Notes under the pieces: generated by a model
Databases searched by the model: none
What the model was told of the DNA's origin: nothing
Seen by the model: the letters and a program-made list of their open reading frames with translations, nothing else
Translations under genes and position numbers: made by a program
Part shown: positions 1-10,247 of the stretch, in pieces
How the letters are laid out: every line of letters begins with the position of its first letter
Position numbering within the stretch: position 1 is the first letter of the stretch
Origin: Diadema setosum
Lineage: Eukaryota; Echinodermata; Echinoidea; Diadematoida; Diadematidae
Length of the DNA stretch: 64,000 nucleotides
Assembly (NCBI RefSeq): GCF_964275005.1
Contig: NC_092705.1
Coordinates: forward strand, 1,006,071-1,070,070
Reading direction: 5' to 3'

Positions 1-280
1 ATTCAAAGTTTATTTGATGAAAATCGGGTTTGGAATGACTGAAACATCCGAAAACAAAGTAAAACAAAGCGATCGTAATAAAGTATGGGTCCCACACTTA
101 TTAGCATCGCTCTGTTTTGGATACCTCAGCCATTTCAAAACCAATTTTCATCAAATAAACGTTGAATTCCTCATGGAATTACATGCTCTTTCATATTTCA
201 TAAAAGGTTTCTCATTATCTCACCAAGAAAAGTTAGAAACCTGAAATTAGGTCTCAACCAAAACTATACGATCCCTTTAA
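1..280. repeat. TTAAAGGG palindromic MITE, right part
   Basis: The arms around 5-30 (TTTATTTGATGAAAATCGG) and 140-165 (CCAATTTTCATCAAATAAAC) are reverse complements, and the right end reads GATCCCTTTAA. Two fuller copies lie at 44879-45232 and 47213-47602, so this is a non-autonomous inverted-repeat element cut by the window edge. The short reading frame across it is also found in the other copies and is not a gene. Confidence 0.75.
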
Positions 281-1732
281 ATACATTGTGCAGACAGGAG
301 CTTTCGCATGCATTTTACTTTCATGAATCTTGGCTCCTCGCGACACTCACGAAAGTGTCATGCATGCGAAAATTTCTGGTTTTACAGTACTTGTGGAAAA
401 AGTGATGTAGGTGTGGAGAAAAAAAAATGGTAGCCAGAATAGTGCAAAAAAATGTTATGGGTTTGAAAGCAAAGCTATGTATGTCATACATGTACCATGT
501 TGCCCATGTTTACCATATCAATGGAATCTTTATCATTGTTATGCCAATGAGAGTAGCTACCTAGGAATGACGGGGTTCTTGGACTGTGGCCAACTCATGT
601 GACAATGTAAATACATGTTGAACCAGAATCATTCATTGCTTTTATACATATGTATTAATCTGAAATACATTGTAGGCTATGTATAGCAATAATCTTAACC
701 CGTTGAGAACGAGTCCCGAGTATACTCGGGCAAGCCTCTATTGGAAATGCGTGTTGTAGCAAAATCAAAACGTCCTCAACGGGTTAACCAACCTTGGCTA
801 TCCATGGCTATTCTTGTACATCACAGTTCAGTCATGTGCTGCTAGAAGACTAAAAAACTCAACATGTAAATCATCAGGCGACTGTAAGTTTGTGAATTAT
901 TTCTAGCACAGCCACAAATATGCACACTGTGCACATTGTCAATGTCTTCCATTTTATATGAATGCAATCAACTGGGTAGGGCTTACCAGGTGCAAGTACG
1001 CAATCTTTGGAAAATGGTAATTCTTAGCGAATGTGCCTAGAGAGTTATGAGAATTTTGATAATTTTATTTACATATGGAATTATTGCTGCAGGTCGGTCG
1101 GTAATCCTAACATTAAAACTTTGTTACGATGTTTTAGGTCCATCTTTTTTATTGTCTACCATATGGACATACACGTATGTTTTTTGTTTTGTTTTTTGTG
1201 GCAGGATCCATCTGTCCATCGATTCATGCAATTGCATATAAATTGTACAGTGTAGTTCAATTACAATATGAATTTATTTGATATCATTTATTCCAGGTGT
1301 ATGAAGTAATGGCTAATTAGCTCCCAAGATTCCTTCATCGTTGCTGCAGCTACAATATTGTAATCTACTGTTATTCACATGCAAACTCCTTTGTGAGGAA
1401 CAAGGTCTACAATGTACATACATGTATGTGATATATACGAGATTTCTTTGTCATTTCTATGTTTTATAGCAATTTTGTGCAATTTCACCTAACAAAACTG
1501 CCCCTGTTGTGAGTGTCTTGAAATGATAAAATTTGAATGTTGATGAAAAAGAGAAGTGACTATACACTTATCTTCCTATACAAAGTGCACAAACTCCTTG
1601 GAACCTGTGAGGTCATTTGTTTTTTATGATGTTTGTGGAGTCTGAAATGCATGTAATCCAAATAGTGTTCAAAGGAACTTTGAAATTTGGTGCAAAATTA
1701 GTTACTGTTTATGAGAGTTTGTTATGTCATTA
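281..1732. other. Non-coding flank left of the duplication
   Basis: No exon-like open frame with splice sites was recognised on either strand. The stretch is AT-rich and holds one short palindromic element (695-787). It has no counterpart beside duplication unit B. Confidence 0.5.
695..787. repeat. Short palindromic MITE (TTAACCCGTTGAG ends)
   Basis: The left end TTAACCCGTTGAG and right end CTCAACGGGTTAA are exact reverse complements about 93 bp apart, with a second internal palindrome, CCCGAGTATACTCGGG. This is typical of a tiny inverted-repeat element. Confidence 0.65.
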
Positions 1733-1919
1733 CAGTGGAATCCTGTTATCACAAGAGTCCTCGGGACTGGCAGTTTTCTTTTGATGTATCGAAATTTTGT
1801 TATAACTGAACAAATAAACAATAGAAATAAATAGAAAGGATAATATTGTGGCCTGAATTTTTACTTCATTGTAACTGCAATTTTGTTTTAACTGTGTTCA
1901 TTATAATGGGAATGCACTG
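1733..1919. repeat. TTATAACG-type palindromic MITE
   Basis: The ends are CAGTGGAATCC and GGAATGCACTG, flanked on both sides by TA, with internal runs of the form TTATAAC. About six more copies of the same roughly 185 bp family occur in the window (for example 22758-22946, 29577-29752, 32279-32464). The TA flanks fit Tc1/mariner-type target duplication. Confidence 0.7.
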
Positions 1920-2366
1920 TATATTTGTAAGGAAATTTCTCTGTACACTGTACATGTACATGCGTAACGATGATATAGTGTAATATTGTCATTGACTAGA
2001 TTACACGACGTTTCTTGATTTGGAAGAAATAAATGGCACTTTTTCTATGTACAATTGTGCTGTAGTTCATGCTCTAATATCTTCTCATGAAGGAGAGCAA
2101 CCTTTACACACACTGACAAATAAACCAGAAACACGATTTATTTCAGCAAAAGTGAAATTTAATGCACTCATCAATTGCAAGAGTTACCAGTTAAAAACAA
2201 AAATAGCTTTAAAAAAGACAATCCTGAACACTTTCATGTGAATTGATGGTATAAAGATAATATTTTGGAATTACAGCTACTGTACATGTACTTCTGCTCT
2301 ACACCTCTGTAAGAATGTGTAAATGGTCCATGGGAAAAAATTCCTATGGTGAGTTTCATACTGCCA

Positions 2367-3740
2367 GGGCCCTGTTGCATAAAGCCTTAACCAGAGTTTT
2401 TTTCATGGTTAAATCCAGAAACTCTGGTTAAGAATTTTTAACCAGAGTTTTTCTATTGCATAAAGCTTAACCATAGTTTTTTTTTCTCGGGTTAATGTTC
2501 AAGAAACTCAGGTTATTTAACCTTAGCTCTCTGACCAAAGGTTAAATCTAAATTTCTCTGGTTAGCCCCACCTAGACTCAGAGCTACCAAGGCTACCATT
2601 CTGGAAACAATTCAGTTTGGAATTGGACTAGAACTACTGCGCACTGTTTGTTCATTCATTTCTGGGAAGATTTCGGTGCAGGAGTCAGAAACGCAGTAGA
2701 ACAGTTAGTAGACTCTCCTATAGATCTAGGCCTAACAGTTAGATCTAGTTCTCTTATTATAAATTAGTTCTATCTACAGTATCACCTTTAGGCTTTATCA
2801 ATGTACTAATCGATCTGACGTTAGATCCAGCTAGGTTCTTACTTCCTAGTTAGAATCTACTCATTAGACACTTAGACGTAGCCTATACTAGAACTAGATA
2901 TAACGTTAGACTCTGGAACAATCTAGTTCTAAATTCTAGAAGGCCTGACTTTAGAGCCCTAGATACGTGAATGAAGGTAGCACCAAAGAGGTAGATTCAA
3001 TAGTATTAGAGGAAGATCTACTGCAAGTAGCTGTAACATAGACTCAGGCATAGACTAGATGTAACCGTTAGTACAAACTCACTGCGACCAGCGCGAACGA
3101 AGCTAACGTTGCAAATCTGTGTGAAGGAGCCCCCCGAGGTTAACGGTTAGATGTAGCCGTATTAAACAGTTGAGTTAGATCTACATAGGTCCTACAGGTA
3201 TGGTAGCCCTACTACATATCGACCACCCTTTTTGTACTTCCTGTGCCTGTAGATGTGTAGGGCGTTTGCACTTTCGTATCCATGTCGATATCTCAGCTTC
3301 CATAAGGCCGTATTGCACCAGAATCACAGATGAATCCCTATAACTCATAACTTAATATTTCCGAAAACTTATTAGAACCAGATTGGCTATCGGGAAGCTT
3401 GTAGCACTAGCAGGCTCGCTAGCGGACATACCGCTACTCGTTATACTACATGTTTGTGTGGCAGCGACAGCATACAGCGCGATACTGTCATGTACAGTAC
3501 ATTGTACATGGTACATTTAGACAGCGCGTAGCGGTGATCGCTAGCTGCGCGCGGAGCATAAAACTGAGAAAATCACTAGCACTTCTGCATTTTATCCTTG
3601 TCCAAGTTTATTTGAATAAAAGAAAGCCGATAGACCGTAACCTTAGTTTTTTTAACCAGAGAAATTGACTAACCATGAAACTCAGGTAGGCACCCGCCTC
3701 TAACCCGAGTTTTTCTCAGGTTATTTATGCAACAGGGCCC
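2367..3740. mobile_element. Non-autonomous TIR element, GGGCCCTGTTGCATAA ends
   Basis: The left end GGGCCCTGTTGCATAA is mirrored at the right end by TTATGCAACAGGGCCC. Sub-terminal blocks such as AACTCTGGTTAAG and TTAACCAGAG repeat in both orientations. The paralogous site in unit B (about 28635-28650) reads straight through without it, and CCAGG flanks both sides here, suggesting a 4-5 bp target duplication. No transposase frame is visible in its 1.37 kb, so it depends on proteins supplied elsewhere. Confidence 0.8.
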
Positions 3741-4038
3741 AGGTGTCCAATAAATGTCAGTTGACAATAAATCTAACATGACTCTCTAAGTGTAAAGTGA
3801 CTTCACCTTCTATCAAATACTGAGGTAGAAAAGTTGATATGTTCATGTACCAAGAGCATAAGATTACCAAGAGTTGCTTTTAGGCAACCAATATTTTCAC
3901 TTCACTTGCCTCCAAAAGGGCAAGTATGAACAGGGAAAGTGGCTGGGCCCTGCTTGTAAATCCTTTCCTGTGCTTTGACAGCCTGTATTGTTTTCAATTG
4001 CATTAGAAGTAGAGCTAGAATGAATGGTCTTTCATACA

Positions 4039-4196
4039 GGGCCCCATTTCATAAAAGATGTTAGGATTGCAACTCTTGCTGGAATGGCAACTTCCAGTAG
4101 CAACAGCCAATCAGGAAGCTGGATTCTTGTCGTTACCATGACAATTGTCATCCCAGCAAGAGTTGCTATCACATCAACTTTTTATGAACGGGGCCC
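4039..4196. repeat. GGGCCC-ended palindromic MITE, copy A
   Basis: The element begins GGGCCCCATTTCATAAAA and ends TTTTTATGAACGGGGCCC. Inner arms GCAACTCTTGCTGG and CCAGCAAGAGTTGC are also reverse complements, so nearly the whole 158 bp folds on itself. The same element is at 28942-29099, so it was present before the segmental duplication. Its GGGCCC ends resemble those of 2367-3740. Confidence 0.75.
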
Positions 4197-4404
4197 TGAT
4201 GTGACATTATAACTATGAAGTAGTTTAATATCAGTATGTATTCACAATGCTGAACTTGATGGTATCCCACAATTTCTCAGTGACGTTCATTATCTCATTC
4301 AAAACAGCTTTGAAACATCTCAAAACTTCTAGTGTAATCCTGCTTCTTCACTGCCTTGTCATAATTTGCATGCTAAAACACATAATACACTGTACAATAT
4401 GAAC

Positions 4405-5147
4405 TAGAGAAGCACTCTGAGAGCGCAGACCTCCACCAAGCAGCTCATTTCAACCACTGATCTTGTTCTTCTGTAGAGATCAGGGATTTCTACCCATAGT
4501 ATCCTGAAAATCGCCCGATCTCCCAAAATAGAAGGCTTTTGTTATGTCATCAATGCCAGCTGCGCGGCACACCTCACCTTGGACCAGAAACTAGAGCAAA
4601 CACTCTAGTCTGCATATGAAAACTTCAAGAATATGCTGCTTGAACTCCATACTTGCCAACTGGTAAGATTTTATCAGATTCAGTAAGATTTTTTACGTTA
4701 AAAATAGCAAAATCAGATTTTCTGTCAGAGAAATCAGATTTTAAAAAAATATTTAGATATACCTTTCATGTGTATTTTCTGAAGATTTGACCAAAAGTAA
4801 GATTTTTAACTTCAGTTTGCATATATAGGAAGAGGAAGGAGAGCTACGGCATCTACATCTACAAGGTTCTGAAGCAATCCACAAGTAAGATATTTCATCT
4901 TGAAATGTTGGCAGGTATGGAACTCCCAAGTTCATTGACCCTACCGGCCAAAATATCGAAAATCCTTCATAAAATCCATAAAAATTCCCGGATCACTTCC
5001 AAAATTTAATCACCTGTTCCGTGTCATTCTCAGCCTTTCCTGAAAGTTTCATCCAAATCCGTTCACAACTTTTTGAGTAGAGTTATTTTGCACATGGACA
5101 AACAAACCAACAAACAAACAAACAAACCGCCTTTGGCGGAAGTAATA
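4405..5147. repeat. 743 bp repeat ending in ACAA tetramers, copy 1
   Basis: The corresponding place in unit B (about 29307) lacks this block, so it is an insertion in unit A. It begins TAGAGAAGCACTCTGAG and ends with (ACAA)n followed by CGCCTTTGGCGGAAGTAATA. The architecture, a tetranucleotide run and then a GGCGGA hairpin, resembles the element at 14157-15121. It carries a nested MITE at 4648-4919. No protein is encoded. Confidence 0.7.
4648..4919. repeat. CATACTTGCCAAC-ended MITE with 6-7 bp target duplication
   Basis: The ends are CATACTTGCCAAC and GTTGGCAGGTATG, directly flanked by GAACTC on both sides. Sister copies are at 10546-10817 (same insertion, duplicated) and 24427-24813 (independent insertion flanked by TGTTAC). 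Confidence 0.75.
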
Positions 5148-5164
5148 CGGAAAATAATATACAG

Positions 5165-5192
5165 GCACACACACACACACACACACACACAC
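5165..5192. repeat. (CA)n microsatellite
   Basis: A run of CA dinucleotides, also found at the paralogous positions near 11066 and 29337. It predates the duplications. Confidence 0.9.
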
Positions 5193-5922
5193 CCACACAA
5201 TTAATACATTGTATTTCTGAATTTCTGAGGATTCCATTTACTTTTGTAGACATAAATTTAGCGAGACTACATGATGTAACATTTGTTCTATTGTATAACA
5301 TAAAAATTCTTTATTTTTGTCAAGACTGTGTCCGTGCACAGTTATAAATCACTCAAGAATGTTCCGTTTGCACTCTTGTAAACTTGTGAACCCTTTCATT
5401 GTAGTTTGACACAAGAATTTTTCTCCAGATGTACATTCCTCTTTCATGTCTCACCTTCACAAACTATCTCTACGTAAATGCATAGACGTTCGAAGGGGCT
5501 TGTCAGCATGACTCTGTAAAACAACCAATCTAATTTTTTTTTTACCTTAACTGTTAGAACACCTCGTTCATATGCTATTATTGGAGTAATTATATTTCTG
5601 TTATTACCATAGAAGCGCCTTGTCTTCTTTTATAATCATTGTTATTTCATATTACGCATACGAATTTACCTCACCAACGTTAGGAGGAGGATTCCATTTA
5701 CTTTTGTAGACATAAATTTAGCGAGACTATATGATGTAATATTTGTTCTATTGTATAACGTAAAAATGTATCAGTATCATTATTGTTATTATCAACGCAC
5801 ATGCACTGCACACCCCCACACATGCACACACTCACATTTACATTCACGCACAGACATTGCAACGTACTACACAAAATACATGGCCCCAGAACAACCATTC
5901 TCAACTTTGCACTCAAATCCTC

Positions 5923-8900
5923 ATGACTCATAACAACGATCATCCTGACCAGGGTATCATAAGTAATCACAGTAAATACTACACTATTTCGGATTTCAAT
6001 AATATGTTCCAATCTTCACTTGATTCCACTGCAAGTCATGTTAATAATTCCTGTAGCAATTCCACAAATAGGAATGATGACACTAATTATAACCCCATTA
6101 AAGATTTTAGCTTATTCCACTGGAATGCTAGAAGCTTAAACAAAAATTTTGATTCATTTGAATTACTCCTTCTTTCTTTACAAAATTTTCCCTTTTCCGC
6201 AATCGGTATAACTGAAACTTGGCTAGGGCACATGTCTCCAAATTTGTTTAGCCTTGATAGATATAAAATATTTCGCTCTGATCGTAAGAGAGGTAGAGGG
6301 GGAGGGGTAGCCCTATATATATATAACGAATTGCGAGTAAAAATAAGAACTGATATTGATATTGAAGGTTGTGAAAGTCTGTTTGTGGAAATCATTAATG
6401 ATAAAATGAAAAATAAGATAATTGGTGTTATATACAGGCCACCAAATCATAAAACCGAAATGTTTTTAGAAAATTTTGATGAATGCCTCAACACGATTAC
6501 ACAAGAAAATAAGGAAATTTATATTATGGGCGACTATAATATTGACATGACGAAAATAGATACTTTAGCGGTAAAATTAAAAACTATTCTTTTTTCATAT
6601 GCTTTCCATTCCCATATTGATAACCCAACAAGAATATCCCAAACATCTAAAACCTTGTTGGATAATATTTTTTCTAATAACTTTTCTGTAAATAAATTCA
6701 TTAATGGTATCTTATATTATGATATATCTGATCATTTACCGATATTCATTATTCTTCGTTATTCTGAAAACGTCAAAAGTATTTCAAAACCCAGGCCGAT
6801 AATGTACAGAAAAGAATCAGACGAGAATATCGAATTACTTAATCTTGATTTAGTGAAGGAAGAATGGCAAGAAGTGTATCTTCAAAATAACGCCGATAAA
6901 GCTTATGATATTTTCTTAGATAAACTTTTATATTATTATCGAAAAAACATTCCTTTAGTTAAGAAAAAAACACGCAGAAAGAACAAACATCCCTGGATTA
7001 CAAAGGGAATCATCAATTCAATAAAAACCCGTAATAAATTGTATAAACTGGCGATTACTACCCACAATACAAAACATTTTACAGATTACAAAAAGTATAG
7101 AAATATACTCAGTAATTTGATTCGTATTTCTCGTAAAATGTATTATTCCGATAAGTTTGATAATCAAAAGGATAACGTAAATGGTTTATGGGAAACTATA
7201 TATGAAATAACAGGTAAAAATAATAAGGAAACATCGTCCGTTTTTTATAATGACAACAAAGAACTCATAAACCCTGATGAAATATCTGATGCTTTTAACT
7301 CATACTTCGTAAATATTGGCCCCCAATTAGCTTCAAAAATAAAAAACAAACATGTTCATTCAAACTTTACTGAATTTCTTCCACCAAACTGCGACAAATC
7401 CCTTTTCTTTACCCCAACAGATGAGGAAGAAATACTGGAGATTGTTAACAGATTAAAGCCAAGTAGATCTAGTGGCCATGATGAAATAAGTGTTTATATA
7501 CTGAAGAAAATCATCAAACAAATAACCACACCTTTATCTTACATTTTCAATCTTTCACTGTCTTCTGGAATATGCCCGAACTCATTAAAAATTGCGAAAG
7601 TAGTTCCAATTTTCAAAAGAAAAGACGACCCTTCTCTTTTAACAAATTATAGACCAATATCGTTATTACCTAGTATTTCTAAAATTCTGGAAAAAATTAT
7701 TCATAAACGCCTGTACATTTTTCTTCATGTAAATGACCTACTTATACCTAATCAGTTTGGATTTAGAAAGGGCCATTCCACCGATTTAGCTATAATTCAA
7801 TTGTTAGATAAGATTACTGAATCTTTTGCAAATAAAAAACATTTTATAGGAATTTTCATGGATTTATCAAAGGCTTTTGATACCATAGATCATGATATAT
7901 TAATTTACAAATTAAAAAGATATGGTATTCGTGGTTTAGCACTTTCTTGGATTATTGATTATTTATCCAACAGAAAGCAATATGTACTATTTAAGTCATC
8001 TAAATCTCCGAATTCTAATATTGTATGTGGTGTTCCCCAGGGATCAATTCTTGGCCCCCTACTGTTCCTTGTATATATTAATGATATAATAAATACATCA
8101 AAAACTCTTAAATTTATACTTTTTGCGGATGATACTAATATTTTTTACTCCCATGAGAACCTCGAAACACTGTTTAATACTCTGAACACGGAAATAGACA
8201 AAGTCTCCCGATGGTTTATATGTAATAAATTATCCCTTAATGTCTCTAAAACAAATTTTATACGTTTCAAACCTACTGCTTCACAGAACATTAACAGCAG
8301 TTATAATATCAATATTGATGGATTATCTTTAACTGAAGTAAGATCTACTAAATTTTTAGGAATCACAATTGACTCGAGTTTAACTTGGAACGATCACATT
8401 CATAATATCCACACGTCCGTCTCAAGAACTGTAGGAATTTTATATCGACTGAAAAACTTCATTTCTCAAAATTCCCTGACTATTCTATACAATGCATTAA
8501 TCTTACCACATATCACATACTGCAATATCGTTTGGGGAAACTGTGGCTCAACTAAAATTAATCCAATTCTTACTCTCCAAAAACGTGCTGTACGTTTGAT
8601 TACCAATTCCCGTTACTTATCCCCATCCAATCCCCTATTTCATCAACTAAAAACATTGAAAATTGAGGATCTTCACACCTTTCAAACTGCTGTTTTTATG
8701 TATAAATATACATTTAATTGTCTTCCAAAAATTTTTGATGGCTTCTTTACTCCAAATTTCACCGTTCATTCATATCCAACACGTCAGTCGTCCGATTACC
8801 ATCTCGAAAACCCCAGAATCATTTTAGCTCAAAAATCTTTAAAGCACAATGGACCAGATATTTGGAATTCTTTACCCCCTAATTTAAAACAACGTACGTC

Positions 8901-8964
8901 GTTGAACATTTTTAAACGAGAACTAAAAAACACCCTCATAATCCAGTATACTTCTGACACATAA
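5923..8964 (+). CDS. LINE endonuclease/reverse transcriptase
   Basis: This encodes about 1013 residues without interruption. An APE-type endonuclease occupies roughly residues 50-270: HWNARSLN at the start, ITETWL with the catalytic Glu, YRPP, MGDYNID, and SDHLPIF near its end. The reverse transcriptase covers roughly residues 440-770, with KVVPIFKR, NYRPISLLP, the palm motif FMDLSKAFDTIDH, GVPQGSILGPLLF and the catalytic FADD. A C-terminal region containing LQKRAVRLIT and WNSLP is common in this LINE group. The first ATG is at 5923; the frame stays open upstream to 5857 without an ATG. Its strongly AT-rich codon use differs from the host exons. An intact frame suggests recent activity; RNA or copy-number data were not available. 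The nicking site preference is unknown. Confidence 0.9.
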   Translation: MTHNNDHPDQGIISNHSKYYTISDFNNMFQSSLDSTASHVNNSCSNSTNRNDDTNYNPIKDFSLFHWNARSLNKNFDSFELLLLSLQNFPFSAIGITETWLGHMSPNLFSLDRYKIFRSDRKRGRGGGVALYIYNELRVKIRTDIDIEGCESLFVEIINDKMKNKIIGVIYRPPNHKTEMFLENFDECLNTITQENKEIYIMGDYNIDMTKIDTLAVKLKTILFSYAFHSHIDNPTRISQTSKTLLDNIFSNNFSVNKFINGILYYDISDHLPIFIILRYSENVKSISKPRPIMYRKESDENIELLNLDLVKEEWQEVYLQNNADKAYDIFLDKLLYYYRKNIPLVKKKTRRKNKHPWITKGIINSIKTRNKLYKLAITTHNTKHFTDYKKYRNILSNLIRISRKMYYSDKFDNQKDNVNGLWETIYEITGKNNKETSSVFYNDNKELINPDEISDAFNSYFVNIGPQLASKIKNKHVHSNFTEFLPPNCDKSLFFTPTDEEEILEIVNRLKPSRSSGHDEISVYILKKIIKQITTPLSYIFNLSLSSGICPNSLKIAKVVPIFKRKDDPSLLTNYRPISLLPSISKILEKIIHKRLYIFLHVNDLLIPNQFGFRKGHSTDLAIIQLLDKITESFANKKHFIGIFMDLSKAFDTIDHDILIYKLKRYGIRGLALSWIIDYLSNRKQYVLFKSSKSPNSNIVCGVPQGSILGPLLFLVYINDIINTSKTLKFILFADDTNIFYSHENLETLFNTLNTEIDKVSRWFICNKLSLNVSKTNFIRFKPTASQNINSSYNINIDGLSLTEVRSTKFLGITIDSSLTWNDHIHNIHTSVSRTVGILYRLKNFISQNSLTILYNALILPHITYCNIVWGNCGSTKINPILTLQKRAVRLITNSRYLSPSNPLFHQLKTLKIEDLHTFQTAVFMYKYTFNCLPKIFDGFFTPNFTVHSYPTRQSSDYHLENPRIILAQKSLKHNGPDIWNSLPPNLKQRTSLNIFKRELKNTLIIQYTSDT

Positions 8965-9117
8965 AAATATTCATACCACCTGGTCAACAAACACCCTAAA
9001 CAATGAGTTCACGGCCATAACTGAAGTAATATTCACCTCATCACACTGATACACAAAATAACACTCAACGTACAAACCAAGATTCATCCCAACACAATGC
9101 ACACCGCACTGCACCGC

Positions 9118-9294
9118 ACGCCCTTCGCACAATTTACTTCCCACTCAGTGAGTGGCAAGATTTTCTTTATGTATCTCTTCGTTGTGCCCTTTGCACAATT
9201 ACCCCCCCACTCAGTGAGTGGCAAGATTTTCTTTATGTATCTCTTTACCTGGGGCCATCTTCCTCGTCAAGCTTAGCTTATGATGATGGTCCCC
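9118..9294 (+). other. LINE 3' UTR: 67 bp tandem repeat and hairpin
   Basis: Two neighbouring units share CACTCAGTGAGTGGCAAG followed by ATTTTCTTTATGTATCTC. Then GGGGCCATC and GATGGTCCCC form the stem of a hairpin at 9251-9294. In LINEs of this group a 3' UTR stem-loop is commonly the recognition site of the reverse transcriptase; that role here is inferred. Confidence 0.6.
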
Positions 9295-10247
9295 TGCATT
9301 TCATTTTTATCATTTCCTATTGCTTCCTTTCATATATGATATTCGTTCTTGAAAAAAAAAAAAAATGTATGTAAGATCCAAACGTTACGAATATTAGCTG
9401 TGTAAATGACTATGTAAGTATTTTGTTGATTTGTGGATTTGTATTGATTTTGAAATGCAGAAATAAAAACTGAACTGAACTGAACTGAACTGAATTTGCC
9501 AGAGCATAAATGGCACCCACAGGTTTTCACACACCTTTGCAACAATCCCTACTGTGTCAGATTGCATGATAAGTGTACATTGTATACTAGTACATGTACT
9601 TTATACACTGTATTGGTACCCACATGCTTTCATTACCTACAGTATACAGTCATCTCCATGAAGAACACTACATATCATATGAAAAGTCTTATACCGTAAT
9701 CATGAAATGTCACACAGCATGGGGATATCACACTTCATTGGAATTTTGGTGTTCCAACCAAAAAAAAAAAAAGAAAAAAAAAGTTGTCAATATGCTGGTG
9801 AATACATTATTTCAGATACAGTGAACCACAAAATAATTTATTTCATTATTTCATTGCAATCTACATAAAGGCATCTATGTCAAATAGGTAATGGCTTTCT
9901 TGAATGTACTTATACATGTAGTATTCTAGGAGCAATCAGCGGCATAATATTCATATAACAATTTTATTATTGCATGATTGATCTGCACATAAATTTCAAA
10001 GTGCAGTGTACTGGCGATTCCCATAATAAGAAAATTCACGGGACTGGCAGTTTTCTTTCGTTATATCAAACTCTGGTTAAAGCAGAAAGACACATTGATA
10101 ATTTTCAGTGAGTATTATGTTATAATTGTGCTCGTTATAACAAGAGTACACTATGACACAAAGTATTTTAGCATTGCCTTCAATACATGTTGGAAAAAAC
10201 TCCCAAGAAGTAACGCTTCATTCTTGCTTTATAACATCTATTAAGAC

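Larger units (their letters stand above)
5225..9489 (+). mobile_element. CR1/Jockey-group LINE, apparently full length
   Basis: The insertion is delimited by comparison with the empty site near 11118: flank ending CTGAATTT, then the element, then GAATTTGCCAGAG, giving a 6-8 bp duplication. It contains one long reading frame (5923-8964), a 3' UTR with a 67 bp tandem repeat (about 9118-9246) and a strong hairpin (9251-9294), and ends in (GAACT)n rather than poly(A). Short tandem 3' tails are usual for CR1/L2-type LINEs. The 5' leader begins with an 82 bp block that recurs at about 5686-5767. Clade below the CR1/Jockey group is not resolved. Confidence 0.88.
4349..10247. repeat. Tandem-duplicated segment, first copy (contains the LINE)
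   Basis: The sequence 4349-5224 joined to 9490-10247 is repeated almost exactly as 10248-11876, both beginning at the junction before GCCTTGTCATAATTTGC. The LINE at 5225-9489 interrupts only this first copy. Unit B has a single copy of the segment. Confidence 0.85.

Noticed and set aside
3450-3668. Transposase fragment inside the 2367-3740 TIR element
   Set aside because: The 72-residue frame shows no transposase motif and seems to be chance.
4753-4935. Identical 60-residue frames at 4753-4935 and 10651-10833
   Set aside because: The identity comes from the tandem duplication of a MITE-containing repeat, not from a conserved gene.
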